Below, piece by piece: positions 44,603-57,649 of a stretch of 64,000 bases of DNA. The translations under genes and the position numbers were made by a program. This stretch comes from Panax quinquefolius (taxonomy: Eukaryota; Streptophyta; Magnoliopsida; Apiales; Araliaceae): positions 126,831,537 to 126,895,536 of the forward strand of contig CM035164.1 in the NCBI GenBank assembly GCA_020205615.1. The letters run 5' to 3'. The stretch's first letter is position 1; the number at the start of each line of letters is the position of its first letter. The notes under the pieces are model-generated. The model ran no database searches and was not told the DNA's origin. It saw nothing but the letters and a program-made list of their open reading frames with translations.

Positions 44603-45359
44603 CGTAACACCCCAAAATTAGGTATACATCACCCATCTTGGGTCGCCAGATACATGGTACAGAATTCAAATACAACTTACTAATACAACTGTCGTGTACA
44701 ATACGACAAAACATAAACTGTGAGTTTGAATACAAATATTGTCTACTAGAGATTATACAAACTCAAAAGGAGTCCTCGTTACAATTATTATCACACTATT
44801 TTATAGAATAGTGAGGACTACTAATGATATCCTCTGGACCATTACTCCGTTCCCCGACTCGTCCCAGCTATATTCTCATTTTCTGAAGAGAACGGTGAAA
44901 GAAAGGGTGAGCTCAACAAGCCCAAGAAGAAATATTATGACTAAGATAATGCGAATAAATTATCATTAGCATTCAACAAAGTTAAACCGATAAAATATAA
45001 TAAACATCAAGTTTAATCTGCAGCAATGGAACCAAAGATCCATTAAAAGAGTCAAGTAGAAAATAAAATCTACTATCTTTTATGATTTAAAAGGTTTTTC
45101 ATCATCATTATAAATATTTAGATTCAAATTTAATAAATATTTCACATCATCGAATCACCTCGCACTACTACCCAAGGATATTCTTTAGTATCACGACCAC
45201 AATTATCCATGCACTATGGGCCAAGAATATTTGTGTATTCATTAATGGTCATGATCATGCCAACAACTCGTCCATCAATGCACTACTGCCAATGAAAATT
45301 TTTACTACATCATTTGTAACATTACGGTCATGATTACAATCGAATAATCCACAGTCATA
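44603..45359 (-). repeat. Type-A LTR A3, first part (split by A2)
   Basis: Starts cgtaacaccccaaaattagg (decayed LTR start) and follows the A-type order for ~750 bp until cacagtcata, where A2 is inserted. The continuation is at 55250. Confidence 0.85.
45355..45359. other. Target-site duplication of A2 (left copy)
   Basis: TCATA, repeated at 55250-55254 on the other side of the element; rejoining at this point restores the A3 LTR sequence gtcataatcatacc. Confidence 0.92.
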
Positions 45360-47904
45360 TGTGACGCCCCAAAATTAGGTATACATCACCCATCTTGGGT
45401 CGCCACTTACATGGTACGTAATTTAAATACAACTTACTAACATAACTGCCGTAGCAATGCAATCGACATAAACTGTGAGTTTAAATACAAATATATCGCC
45501 TCTACTAGATATTATACAAACTCAAAAAGGAGTCCTCATTACAATTATTATCACACTATTTCACGAGAATAGTGAGGACTACTAATCTTATCTTCAAGAC
45601 CATCACTGCTTTCTCGACTCGTCCGGCTATATTCTCATTTCAAGAGAACAAAGTGAAAAGAAAGGGTGAGCTCAACTAGCCCAAGAAGAAATATTATGAC
45701 TAAGATAATGCGTAATAAATTATCAATAGTCTTCAACAATGTTAAACCGATAAAATACAATAGACAACCGGTTTAAGCTGCAATGAATATCTGATCCATT
45801 AAAAGAGTCAGTAGAAAATAAAGTCTACTATCTTTTAGGTTTTAAAGGTTTTCATCATTTGTTATAGTTGAGACTCGAAATTTTAATAAATATTCCACAT
45901 CATCGAATCACCCCCTACACTACTACGGCCGAGGATATTCTTTAGTATCACGATCACAATTATTCATGCACTACGGGCCAAGAATATTTGTGTATTCATT
46001 AATGGTCATGATCATGCCAACAACATCCCACCAATGCACTACTGACCATCGAGGATTTTATCACATCATTTATAACATTACGGTCATGATTACAATAGAA
46101 TAGTCTCTCGTCATAATCATACCAAGTCCATCTATGCACTACAGGCCACAGATGACTTTCAACATAATATAAACATGAGGATGATGACAATGATATAAGA
46201 ATTCAATAAAACAAGTTCAAGAATTATTTTATCCAGGAATTATTAACGTCCAAATTAGTAAAATTCAAGAATGATCAGAAGAATATTTCTATGAAAAGAT
46301 ACTGGATGAAACGCAAATATCAAGGATATTCTACTAATTTCATGGAGTATAGAAGTCAAAGTTTTAACCAACTGGGTATAATAAAGAATGGAATAACAAA
46401 AGAAATCACCATGCATGCGGTGCTTGCGATGTATAAAGTTATTCAAATGTAATAATAATAATAGGAACCGGTCGGTGAAATTCACACCGACGTGGATGTT
46501 CCAACAGAATAATAAAGATGGAACCGGATCCTGTAAAACACACGATAGGATATTCCAATGTAGAATGATAAAGATTTTAACCAGTCCGGTGTAAAACACA
46601 CGATGTGATGTTCCAATAATAATAATAAAGATTTTAACCGTGTCCGGTGTAAAACACACGCATGCGAGGATGTTCCAACAGAATAATAGAAGAATGTCAC
46701 CAAGTATAGGGTAAACCAGCGTGTATACGAGTTATTCCAACAGAATAATAAGCAATGGAATAACAACAGTTTCTCTTCATGAATAAGAAAGAATAACACC
46801 CCTTACATTTGGTAGAAGATTGAATCTTTACTGCAGCGATGTAGTAACAAAATACTCTTCTTCTTTCTCTTTATTCTCTATATTTTTCTCTCTATAGCTT
46901 AAATGAATTCGTGAAAATAATGAAGCCCTAGGCCTCTATTTATAGAAGATTTCTAGCTTAAGACCGCTTAGTGTGAAAAGGCGAGTGGCTTGGACGAATG
47001 GTTTGACGCTTTGTAATGTGAAACGACAAGTGGTTCGGCGCTCGTAATGTGAAACGACAAGTGGTTCGACGTCTGGTAAAGGCAATTACTATTGACGAAA
47101 GGTAAATACTATTATTGAAGGTAAATACTATTCACAAGGGTAATTACTATTGATGAAGGTAAATACTATTCACAAGGGTAATTACTATTGACGAAGGTAA
47201 TTACTATTGACGAAGGTAAATACTATTCACAAGGGTAATTACTATTGATGAAGGTAATTACTATTGACGAAGAGACTCTTAGATGATGACATATGAGCCC
47301 CCCATAAAATAATCAAACTTACCACAAATCATTTTTTTTTTCATCAACACATATTTAATCTTTCAACAATTATTAATCATTTATAACTTGTCGTCTCAAT
47401 TATTGATTTAATACTATAACATATTATACGTATGATAATCTTGTGACAATAATTGAATCAATAATATAAGAGATATGATCACGTGATTATCATAGTGATA
47501 ATTGAGCATAGGTGAGTGACTTCTCACGTAAGCATCAATAATCAATACTGAGTGTCTACTTATGCAACTACGCGACATTCTTGTACTTTTACCACCGGTA
47601 GTTCAAAAGTTTTAACGGTAACACCTCCGTAGTTATTTTTATAAAATATTTTTGTCGTTTTCTCGATCAGAAGCCGACAATAATTACATTTGTGGGGTCC
47701 ACCAATGATTGAGCCATTGTATGAATATTCCCTAACAAAAAGAATATTCCCAATTAAAATGAATATTTTATAACAACTTGCATACTTTGCAAAATTTATA
47801 AATATTACCCACAACTATAACATTATATCAAATTTATTCCATAATATTCAAAATAATATTTATAGAAAAAATTCATCTTTATTTATAAAAGATGGGGTCT
47901 TACA
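45360..47904 (-). repeat. 3' LTR of A2
   Basis: tgtgacgccccaaaattagg to ggggtcttaca on the plus strand. Minus-strand TATA TATAAATAG at 46936-46944; ~56-bp minisatellite about 46440-46690; 31-bp array about 46970-47075; a long 18-bp array (gaaggtaatactattga type) about 47075-47275. Confidence 0.92.
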
Positions 47905-47918
47905 ACCTCCCCTTCTTA
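47905..47918 (-). other. Polypurine tract of A2
   Basis: Plus strand acctccccttctta after the LTR; minus strand TAAGAAGGGGAGGT. Confidence 0.8.
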
Positions 47919-47959
47919 TGAAATTTAGCCCTCGAAATTAGAGTGCGATACGACTGTAT

Positions 47960-49200
47960 GTCAAGAGGTAAGGATACCTTGATTTCATTTCGATTCTAAC
48001 TTCATAAGTCATTTCCTCAACATCGTGGTTCCTCCACAAAACTTTGACTTGAGGTATAACCTTGGAGCGTAGAATATGTTCCTTCTTATCCAAAATTTGA
48101 ACAGAACCTCTTCATACGTCAAATCTTCCGCTATTTCGTCCTGGTTCTAACTCAATAATATGGTTGGGTCTTTCACATATTTACGTAACATAGATATGTG
48201 AAAAACGTTATGAACACGAGACATATTTGGCGGTAGAAAGCGAGTCTATAGGCCACGCCTCCTACTCGATCGAGGATTAAAATGGACCGATGAATCGAGG
48301 ATTAAGTTTTCCTCTCTTTCCAAATCTTGTAACTCCTTTCCATGGAGCAACTTTAACAACACATGATCTCCTATATCGAATTCCACGTCCTTTCGATGAA
48401 GATCGGCCATAACTTTTTTTGTCGATTTTGTGAGGTTTTTATATCGTTGTCGGATCGTTTGAATCTTTTCCGTAGTCATACGTACCAACTCCGGTCCCCA
48501 ACAACGTTGCTTCACCCACCTCATCCCAAAGATCTTGGAGAACGACACTTTCTTCCATACAACGCTTGAATGGAGCCATGCCGATACTTCTGCTTGATAA
48601 GCTGTTTGTTGTAGGAAAACTCCACCAATGGTAAGAACTTGTCCCAACTCCCTTGAAATCAAGGACACAGAGTCTTAATAGATCTTGAGTTTGAATAGTC
48701 CTCTCCATTGTCTGTCCGTCTGCGAGGATGATATCTGAGCTAAATCGTAAATCTGTGCCCATAGCTTTTTGCAAACTAACCCAAAATCGTGAAGTGAATC
48801 TTGGGTCTCGATCGAAACTATGGATCTGGATACCATGCGCCTTACAATCTCGCTATGTACATACGAGCAAGACGTTCAAGTGTATAAGTTTCTCGTATCG
48901 GTAAGAAATGAGCGGACTTGGTCAATCTATCAACAACGACCCAAATCGCATCAATGCCTTGAGAAACTTTAGGAAGACCGTAGAACGAAATCCATGGTAA
49001 TGTGCTCCCCACTTCCATTCGGAATTTCAAGTGGTTGCAATGGACCTTTTGGTACTTGATGTTCCGCTTTAACTCGTTGACAAGTTAGACACCTTGAGAT
49101 AAACAGTATATCTCTCTCTCTTCATATTGCTTCCACCAAAATGTATGACCGAATATCATGATACATTTTGGTACTCCCTGAGATGGATTGCAAATGGTGT
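47960..49200 (-). pseudogene. Integrase and chromodomain of A2 (broken)
   Basis: 47965-48060 reads [20 protein letters not shown] and SRYPYLL, a chromodomain of the plant chromovirus type; such domains bind modified histones and steer insertion into heterochromatin. Upstream, 48246-49030 in several frames gives YADLHRKDVEFDIGDHVLLK, FSYNN-like, MERTIQT, and [20 protein letters not shown] with the first catalytic Asp block. The HHCC zinc region near 49030-49120 is decayed. At least three frameshifts separate the pieces. Confidence 0.85.
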
Positions 49201-49559
49201 ATTGTGCGCCTCCATCATGATATTATACTTTAAATCGTGGTCGTTAGGAACACAAAGTCCGGAGTTGACTCAAGTATTCCTTCTTCATCGATTCTTGCTT
49301 CCTGGCATAGCACCTTCTTGACTTTTTTCCTCATACGCATCGCCTCCGTGTCCGTAGCTTGGCGACTTTAACTTTATCGATTAAAGTCGGTTCTACTCAG
49401 ATACTCGCTATCATCACATGCGTCGTCCTCGAGTCTTTAACTCTATCTCCATCCTTTGCAAGTCACACAAAATGGGCCTTTACGTTGACAACAACGCACT
49501 CGTGCTTGCGATATGATTTTCTACTCAATCGTCGGCTACCACGTTCGCTTTTCCGGATG

Positions 49560-49880
49560 GTATTGGATGGTATGATCATAATCTTTCAAGTTCTAGCCAA
49601 CGTCGTTGTCGCATGTTGAGTTCCTTTTGAGTGAAGAAATATTTGAGGCTTTTATGATCCGTAAAGATCTCCACTTTCTCCCCATACAAGTAATGCCTCC
49701 AAATTTTAAGTGCAAGAAACAAATACCGCTAACTCTAGATCATGAGTAGGATAATTCCTCTCATATTCTTTGAGTTGTCGCGAGGCATAGGCTATTACTT
49801 TTCCATGTTGCATGAGAACACATCCCAACCCTTTGCCAAGAAGCATCACTTTGTAGATGACAAATCCTCCGAGCGGATGG
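49560..49880 (-). pseudogene. RNase H of A2 (broken)
   Basis: Minus strand gives [18 protein letters not shown] and [20 protein letters not shown], the most conserved part of gypsy RNase H, including the Asp of TDHK; frames break on both sides. Confidence 0.75.
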
Positions 49881-49899
49881 TATTGTCGAGCAGTCTTTG

Positions 49900-50720
49900 A
49901 AATAAGTCTCTCTTGAGTTCTTGAAAACTCTTCTCACATTCTTCGCTCCAACCGAACTTTGTATCTTTCCGAGTCACCGAGTCGATGGAATAGCGATTCG
50001 AGAAAATCCTTCCACGAATCTCCGATAATAACCAATTTAAACCGAGAAAGCTACGATTTCTTGATCCATTGATTTAGGTTGTTCCACTTTGAATAGCTTC
50101 AATCTTTCTTTGGGTCAACAGATATTCCATGACTTGATACCACGTGCCCAAGGAATGCTACTTCTTCAAGCCGAAACTCGTATTTCTTCAACTTGGCATA
50201 AAGCTTATATTCACGGCTTTTGGAGTGTCGACCTCAAGTGTTGCTCATGATCTTCACGGCTTTTGGAATAAATAAGGATGTCATCAATAAAGACGACCAC
50301 AAAGTGATCTAAATATTCCTTGAATACTCGGTTCATCATATCCATGAAGGCGGCGGAGCATTAGTCAATCCAAAGGACATGACTAGGAATTCATAATGCC
50401 CGTCTGCAGTTCTTAAAGCCATCTTTGGAATGTAGCGCTTCTAATCTTCAATTGGTGATATCCTAACGAAGATCAATCTTTGAAAAGAATTTGGCTCCTT
50501 GCAACCGGTCAAACAGTCATCAATACGTGGCAATGGATACCTATTTTGATGGTGGCGTGATTCAACTCCCCGATAATCAATACAAAGTCGCATACTCCCA
50601 TCTTTTTTCTTCACGAATAGAACAGGAGCACCCCAAGGAGAAGTACTAGGGCGAATAAAGCCAATGTCTAACAATTCACGTAGTTGGGTCTTTAACTCCT
50701 CGAAGTTCAATAGAGCCATT
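49900..50720 (-). pseudogene. Reverse transcriptase of A2 (broken)
   Basis: The N-terminal frame (50441-50719) reads [40 protein letters not shown] and YPLPRID, the fingers domain. The catalytic block [16 protein letters not shown] is near 50265-50312 in another frame. A loss of reading frame between them (near 50440) makes the protein non-functional. Confidence 0.85.
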
Positions 50721-50879
50721 CGATATGGGGCTTTGGAAATAGGTTTTGTACACGGTTCAAGGTCGATACAAAATTCAATTTCACGCCTACGGGGTAGGCC
50801 AGAAGTTCTTCGAGAATACGTCGGAAATTTATTAACAATAGGAATATCGTTTAAAACCGACGTATTTTTTATTTAAATC

Positions 50880-51310
50880 GTGACATGAGCTAAGAAAGTT
50901 TGACATCCGCTTTTCAATAAACGAATAGCTTTATGGCTTGAGATGACCGTGATTGATTTTAATGGTTTGGTCGTTTGAATTAAGCATAATAGGTTGATTA
51001 GAATATGAAAGCTAACAACCTTACGAAAAACAATCAATTTTTGCATGATAAGTAGTTAACCAATCAATCCCTAGAATCACGTCAAATGCAAGTATTTTTA
51101 ATGAAATAAGATCGACAGGTAATGTGAGGTGGAATTTTGAACCAAAACAAGACTTATAAACAATGGGATGTAATGAAGGTTTCTCCCAACGGAGTTTCCA
51201 CAGATAAGTCAAAGTCTAATTTCTCCGAGTCAAATTTAATCGATGAAGCGCAAGTAGGAGAAATAAAAGAATGGGTAGAATCCGGTATCAAATAAAGTAT
51301 AGACTTCATT
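50880..51310 (-). pseudogene. Aspartic protease of A2 (broken)
   Basis: 51021-51212 reads VDLISLKILAFDVILGIDWL and TTYHAKID; the active-site block FDTG sits near 51285, followed by THSFISPT-like codons in a shifted frame. Confidence 0.75.
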
Positions 51311-51439
51311 AGAGTTTATGATAAGCTTACCCGTGATGACCTCATTCGGATTCCTTGCTCTTTGGGAGGTCACAACAAACGCTTCTCCTTAGACTACTGG
51401 GTTTTGAATTTTCGGGATGGCCTTTGGTGCCTCCATCCT

Positions 51440-52560
51440 AGTTGAATTTGTCTTGATGAAACGACAAAATCGAGCTAAGTGACCTTCTCTTCCACAATTA
51501 TAACATGCTTTGAACGGCATGACGCGCAGCTTGACCGATGTGTCCTCTCTCCGCATTTGAAACATATGATAGGTGGTCTTTCTCCTTCCTTAACAATGGG
51601 TCTTTGGTCTTTGACGTCTTTCCACCATTGTTGAATCTCCGCTTCTTGAAATGTCCATTCTTATTGTTTTGGCCCCGATTACCACCGGCGTGGTTACCAT
51701 ATCTGCCCATTGATTCCTCCACGCTTGTTGTCACCGCTTGATGACTACTCTCATTTGTATTATAATTTTGCTTGCTTTTCTTTCTTTTTAGTTGTGTTGA
51801 CTCATTATCGCGTTCCACTAATCGAGCCCTATTTACAACATCTCGAATACAAACACGGTTTATGAGAAATAAGATGTTGACGTATCTCCCGACTTCAAAC
51901 CTCTTAAAAACATTTGTGCCATTCTCTTTCATTATCCACCAAGTGGGGCGAAACCGTGATAACTCGCAAAATTTTGCCTCGTATTGCGACACTGGTCATA
52001 TTGTTTTGTTCCAACTTGATAAATTCCACCTCCTTCATGTGGCGAATACTTTCGGAAAGTATTTGTCGTTGAAACGACTCTGGAACTTCTCCCAAGATAT
52101 CTTCATATAGCGAGGTTGAGTACGTTTCTGGACCGATTCCCACCAATGTCCTGCCTCTCCGCGCAACAAAAAAGGCGTGAAAGGGAACCTTTTGCTCCTC
52201 GAGCATCCCAAGACATCAAATATCTTGTAATCTGCTTTATCCATGCTTCCGCGTAAGTGGTTTTGGCTCTCCTTAAACTCCGGTGGTCCCAGCTCCTTGA
52301 ATTGTTTAATGGTGACCGCCTCGAGAGTTTTCCGTGTTTCCACCTACGTTTTGGACATGAGTCGCTTCTCACTTCTTTGTTGCATAAATTACATAAAGCC
52401 TCGAACATTTGATCATTCATCATTTTGTCGGTGTTGTTGTTTGCGTGAGGATTGTCGCCTTCCCGATGCACATTATCCCGATTATTGATATGTGGTGAAT
52501 CAACAATCGCTGCGCTCCATTGCTATTCTCAACATTCTCGGATGTCATTTTCGATCTCGC
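51440..52560 (-). pseudogene. gag of A2 (broken)
   Basis: Contains two zinc knuckles: a decayed CFKCGERTHRSSC and an intact CYNCGREGHLARFC (C-X2-C-X4-H-X4-C) near 51455-51515. Upstream are a basic linker, the core EVEFIKLEQNNMT / YEAKFCELSRFRPTWWI, WWES and ISWEKFQSRFNDKYFPK, and the N-terminus (MTSENVENSNGAQ-like) ending near 52555. Several overlapping frames are needed. Confidence 0.82.
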
Positions 52561-52720
52561 CACAAAACAAAAGGTTAATTGACATGTAACAAATTATCCC
52601 TATCTTCCCACCAACCAATAAAATAAAGCACATAAACTTAGGTAGGTCATACTAATGAAGGTATTCCCTGCTCTCCCTCCTAAGTACTATTCTCACATCT
52701 TAGCTGTGAATATATCCTAA

Positions 52721-52734
52721 GCTCGATACTCAAC
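52721..52734 (-). other. Decayed primer-binding site of A2
   Basis: Plus strand gctcgatactcaac against expected gctctgataccaac. Confidence 0.7.
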
Positions 52735-55249
52735 CGTGATGCCCCCAAAATTAGGTATACATCACCCATCTTGGGTCGCCACTTACATGGTACGTAATTT
52801 AAATACAACTTACTTAACATAACTCGCTGTATGCAATACGACATAAATCGTGAGTTTAAATACAAATATCGCTCTACTAGATATTATACAAACTCAAAAA
52901 GGAGTCCTCATTACAATTATTATCACACTATTTCACGAGATAGTGAGGACTACTAATGCTATCTTCAAGACCATCACTGCTTTCCACGACTCGTCCCCAA
53001 ATATATTCTCATTTCACGAAGAGAACGGTGAAAGAAAGGGTGAGCTCAACTAGCCCAAAGAAGAAATATTATGACTAAGATAATGCGAATAAATTATCAA
53101 TAGTCTTCAACAATGTTAAACCGATAAAATACAATAGACAACCAGCTTTATCTGCAGCGGAATATCTGATCCATTAAAAGAGTCAAGTAAAAATAAAGTC
53201 TACTATCTTTTAGGTTTTAAAAGGTTTTTCATCATCGTTATATTTGAGACTCGACTTTAATAAATATTCCACATCATCGAATCACCCCTACACTACTGCC
53301 GAGGATATTCTTTAGTATCACGACCACAATTATTCATGCACTACGGGCCAAGAATATTTGTGTATTCATTAATGGTCATGATCATGCCAACAACTCGTCC
53401 CACCAATGCACTACTACCATCGAGGATTTTTATCACATCATTTGTAACATTACGGTCATGATTACACCAATAGTCTCTCGGTCATAATCATACCAAGTCC
53501 ATCTATGCACTACAGGCCACGGATGACTTTCAACATAATATAAACATGAGGATGATGACAATGATATAAGAATTCAATAAAACAAGTTCAAGAATTATTT
53601 TATCCAGGAATTATTAACGTCCAAATTAGTAAAATTCAAGAATGATCGTAAGAATATTTCTATGAAAAGATCTTTGGATGAAACGCAAATATCAAGGATA
53701 TTCTACTAATTTCATGGAGTATAGAAGTCAAAGTTTTAACCAACCGGGTATAATAAAGAATGGAATAACAAAAGAAATCACCACGACGTGCGGTTGCTTG
53801 TATAGACAAAGTTATTCCAACGAGAATAATAATAACGGAACCAGTCGTGTGAAATTCACAAAGCGTGATGTTCCAATGAAATAATAAAGATGGAACCGGA
53901 TCCGGTAAAAACACATGATAGGATATTCCAAATGAATGATAAAGATTTTAACCAGTCCGATTAACAAAAACACACGCATGTGATGTTCCAATGAATAATA
54001 ATAAAGACGGAACCGGTCCTGTAAAACACATGCACGTGATGTTCCAATAGAATAATAATAAAGATTTTAACCAGTCCCAGTAAAACACACGATGTGATGT
54101 TCCAATGTAATAATAGAAGAATGTCACCAAGTATAGGGTAAACCGCGTATACAGTTATTCCAATGTAATAATAAGCAATGGAATAACAACAGCTCTTCTT
54201 CATGAATAAGAAAGAATAACACCCTTACATTTGGTAGAAGATTGAATCTTTAAAAGAAGCAGTAGTAACAAAATACTCTTCTTCTTTCTCTCTTATTCTC
54301 TCTATATTTTCTCTCTATAGCTTAAATGAATTAAGTGAAAATAATGAAGCCCTAGGCCTCTATTTATAGAAGATTTCTAGCTTAAGACCTTAGTGTGAAA
54401 AGCGAGTGGCTTCGACGAATCGGTTTGGACGCTCAGTAATGTGAAACGACAAGTGGTTCGACGCTTTTGTAATGTGAAACGACAAGTGGTTCGACGTCTG
54501 GTAAAGGTAATTACTATTGACGAAGGTAAATACTATTGACGAAGGTAAATACTATTCACAAGGGTAATTACTATTGACGAAGGTAAATACTATTCACAAG
54601 GGTAATTACTATTGACGAAGAGACTCTTAGATGATGACATATGAGCCCCCCATAAAATAATCAAACTTACCACAAATCATTTTTTTTTCATCAACACATA
54701 TTTAATCTTTCAACAATTATTAATCATTTATAACTTGTCATCTCAATTATTGATTTAATACTATAACATATTATACAGATGATACTGTGACAATAATTGA
54801 ATCAATAATATAAGAGATATGATCGCGAAGAATTCTCATGTAATAATTGAGCATAGGTTGAGTGACTTCTCACGTAAAGATCAATAATCAATACTGCAGT
54901 GTCTTCTTATGCAACCACGCCAGACATCGCATTTTTTACCACCGGGTAGTTCAACGGTTTTAATTCGGTAACAATTCTCCGCCATTATTTTTATAAAATA
55001 TTTTTGTCGTTTTCTCAATCCGGCAATAATTACATTGTGGGGGTCCACCAATGATTGAGCCGTTATGCGAATATTCCCTAACAAAAGAATATTCCCCACC
55101 AAACGAATATTTTATAACAACTTGCATACTTTGCAAAATTTATAAATATTACCTACAACTATAACATTATATCAAATTTATTCCATAATATTCAAAAATA
55201 ATATTTATAGAAAAAATTCATCTTTATTTATAAAAGATGGGGTCTTACA
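52735..55249 (-). repeat. 5' LTR of A2
   Basis: cgtgatgcccccaaaattag to ggggtcttaca on the plus strand. Minus-strand TATA at 54360-54368; ~56-bp minisatellite about 53815-54115; 31-bp array about 54390-54505; 18-bp array about 54505-54625, clearly shorter than in the 3' LTR. Confidence 0.9.
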
Positions 55250-56880
55250 TCATAATCATACCAAGTCCATCTATGCACTACAGCCACGTATTTGACTTTC
55301 AAAAATATAAATATGAGGATGATGACAATGATATAAGAATTGATAAAACAAGTTTAAGAATTAATTTATCCAGAACCAATAACATCCAAACTGGCAAATA
55401 CGACATCTTGCTTTGTAGAGTAAAATTCAAGAATACTTAGAAGAATATTTTCATGAAAGGATCTTTGGATGAAGCCTTGAAATATCATGGATATTCCACT
55501 AATTTCATGGAGTATAAGTCAAAGTTTTAACCAACCAATATAATAAAGAATGGAATAACAAAAGAAATCACCATGCACGCGATAGATCAAGACAAAGCGA
55601 GTTATTCCAATGAATAATAAATAACGGAACCAGTCCGGCGTAAAATGCATGCACGGATATTCCAATGTAATAATAAAGAATGAAACCAGTCCAAACAGAA
55701 AACACACAGCATGAGGATGTTCCAACAAAATAATAATAAAGACGAAACCAGGTCCGGTGTAAAACACACAGACAGTATGTTCTAACAGAATAATAATAAA
55801 GATGAAACCAGGTCCGGTGTAAAACACACAGACATGATGTTCCAACATAATAATAGAAGAATGTCACCAAGTATAGGGTAAACCGCGTATACAGGTTATT
55901 CCAAGAGAATAATAAGCAATGGAATAACAACAGTTCTCTTCATGAATAAGAAAGAATAACACCCTTTACTTTAGTAGGAGATTGAATATTGCAGTAGTGT
56001 AGTAACAGGATACTCTTCTTCTTTCTCTCTTATTCTCTCTATACTTTCTCTCTCTATAGCTTGAATGAATTCGTGAAAAATAATGAAGCACTAGACCTCT
56101 ATTTATAGAAGATTTCTAGCTTCGCACTTGCCATGTGAAAAGGCAAGTGGCAATCGGCGACCTGAGTGATGATGAAAAAAGAAAAGTGGTTTGACGCCTG
56201 TAATGTGAAACGACAATTAGTTCGACGCCTGTAATGTGAAACGACAAGTGGTTTGACGCCTGTAATATGAAACAGCAAGTAGTTTGACGTCTGGTAAAGG
56301 TAATTACTATTGACGAAGAGACTCTTAGATGATGACATATGGGCCCCCCCATAAAATAACCAAACTTACCACAAATGTCTCATAACAGACTCTTTATATA
56401 CATCAAGGATTGAATAAATATTACCATAAATCATTTTATTTTTAATCAACACATATTTAATCTTTCAAAAATTATTAATCATTTATAACTTGTCGTCTCA
56501 ATTATTGATTTAATAATATAACATATTATACAGATGATACTGTGACAATAATTGAATCAATAATATAAGAGATATGATGCAAGAATTCTTGTAGCAATAA
56601 TTGAGTATAACCGAAAGTGACTTCTCACGTAAGCATCAATAATCAATACCGGTGCTACTACGCAACCAACCACAGCGATTCTTTGTACTTTTACTACCGG
56701 GTAGTTCAACAGCTTTTAACGGTAACACCTCATAGTTATTTTTATAGAAAGATAATTTTGTCGCTTTCTAACTACGACAATACTTCCGTTAATGAGGTCC
56801 ACTAATGATTGAGCCGTCGCATCGAATATTCCCCGACAAAAGAATATTCCCACCAAACGAATATTTTATAACAATTTGCA
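55250..56880 (-). repeat. Type-A LTR A3, second part
   Basis: Opens with the second TCATA copy and continues the A3 LTR (atcataccaagtccatctat). Has the minisatellite (about 55612-55860), TATA region (near 56097-56106), 31-bp array (about 56140-56300) and ends at ataacaatttgca near 56880, about 200 bp short of a full LTR, where it jumps to a second LTR fragment. Confidence 0.8.
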
Positions 56881-57649
56881 CCGAAAAGGATGTTCCAATG
56901 TAATAATAAAGATTTAATCAGTCCGGGTGTAAAACACATGTATATGATGTTCCAACATAATAATAATAAAGATTTTAATCGGTCCGGTGTAAAACACACG
57001 CAGGATGTTCCAATGTAATAATAATAAAGGCGGAACCAATCCGTCCGTAAAACACACAGACGGGATGTTCCAATGAATAATAGAAGAATATCGCCAAGTA
57101 TAGGTTAAACTGGCGATATCACGAGTTATTCCAATGAAATAATAAGCAATGGAATAACAACAGTTCTCTTCATGAATAAGAAGGAATAACACCCTTACAT
57201 TAGTAGTAGATTGAATACCGCGGTATTGTAGTAAATAGAATACTCTTCTTCTTTCTCTCTTATTCTCTCTATACTTTCTCTCTCTATAGCTTGAATGAAT
57301 TCATGAAAAATAATGAAGCACTAGGCCTCTATTTATAGAAGATTTCTATCTTAGCACTTGAAATGTGAAAAGGCAAGTGGCTTGACGACTGGTGATGTGA
57401 AAAGAAAAGTGGTTTGACGCCTGTAATGTGAAACGACAATTGGTTCGACGCCTGTAATATGAAACGACAAATGGTTTGACGTCTGGTAAAGGTAGTTACT
57501 ATTGACGAAGGTAATTACTATTGATGAAGGTAATTACTATTGACGAAGGTAATAACTATTGACGAAGGTAATTACTATTGACGAAGGTAATTACTATTGA
57601 CGAAGATAATTACTATTGACGAAGGTAATTACTATTGACGAAGGTAATT
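56881..57649 (-). repeat. Type-A LTR fragment A4
   Basis: Starts inside the ~56-bp minisatellite (gatgttccaatgtaataata), then TATA region (near 57325-57335), 31-bp array (57365-57485) and a long 18-bp array gaaggtaattactattgac (57485-57649, about nine units). Element D is inserted in this array. Confidence 0.8.

Larger units (their letters stand above)
45360..55249 (-). mobile_element. Complete type-A Ty3/gypsy chromovirus-like element (A2)
   Basis: 9.89 kb with both LTRs (45360-47904 and 52735-55249), TG...CA ends, a polypurine tract, a decayed primer-binding site and a perfect 5-bp target duplication. Minus-strand interior in the canonical order gag, protease, RT, RNase H, integrase, chromodomain, which defines Ty3/gypsy; the chromodomain and linker fit the Tekay/Del clade. 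Every domain has frameshifts, so it is not coding-competent. Confidence 0.93.
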
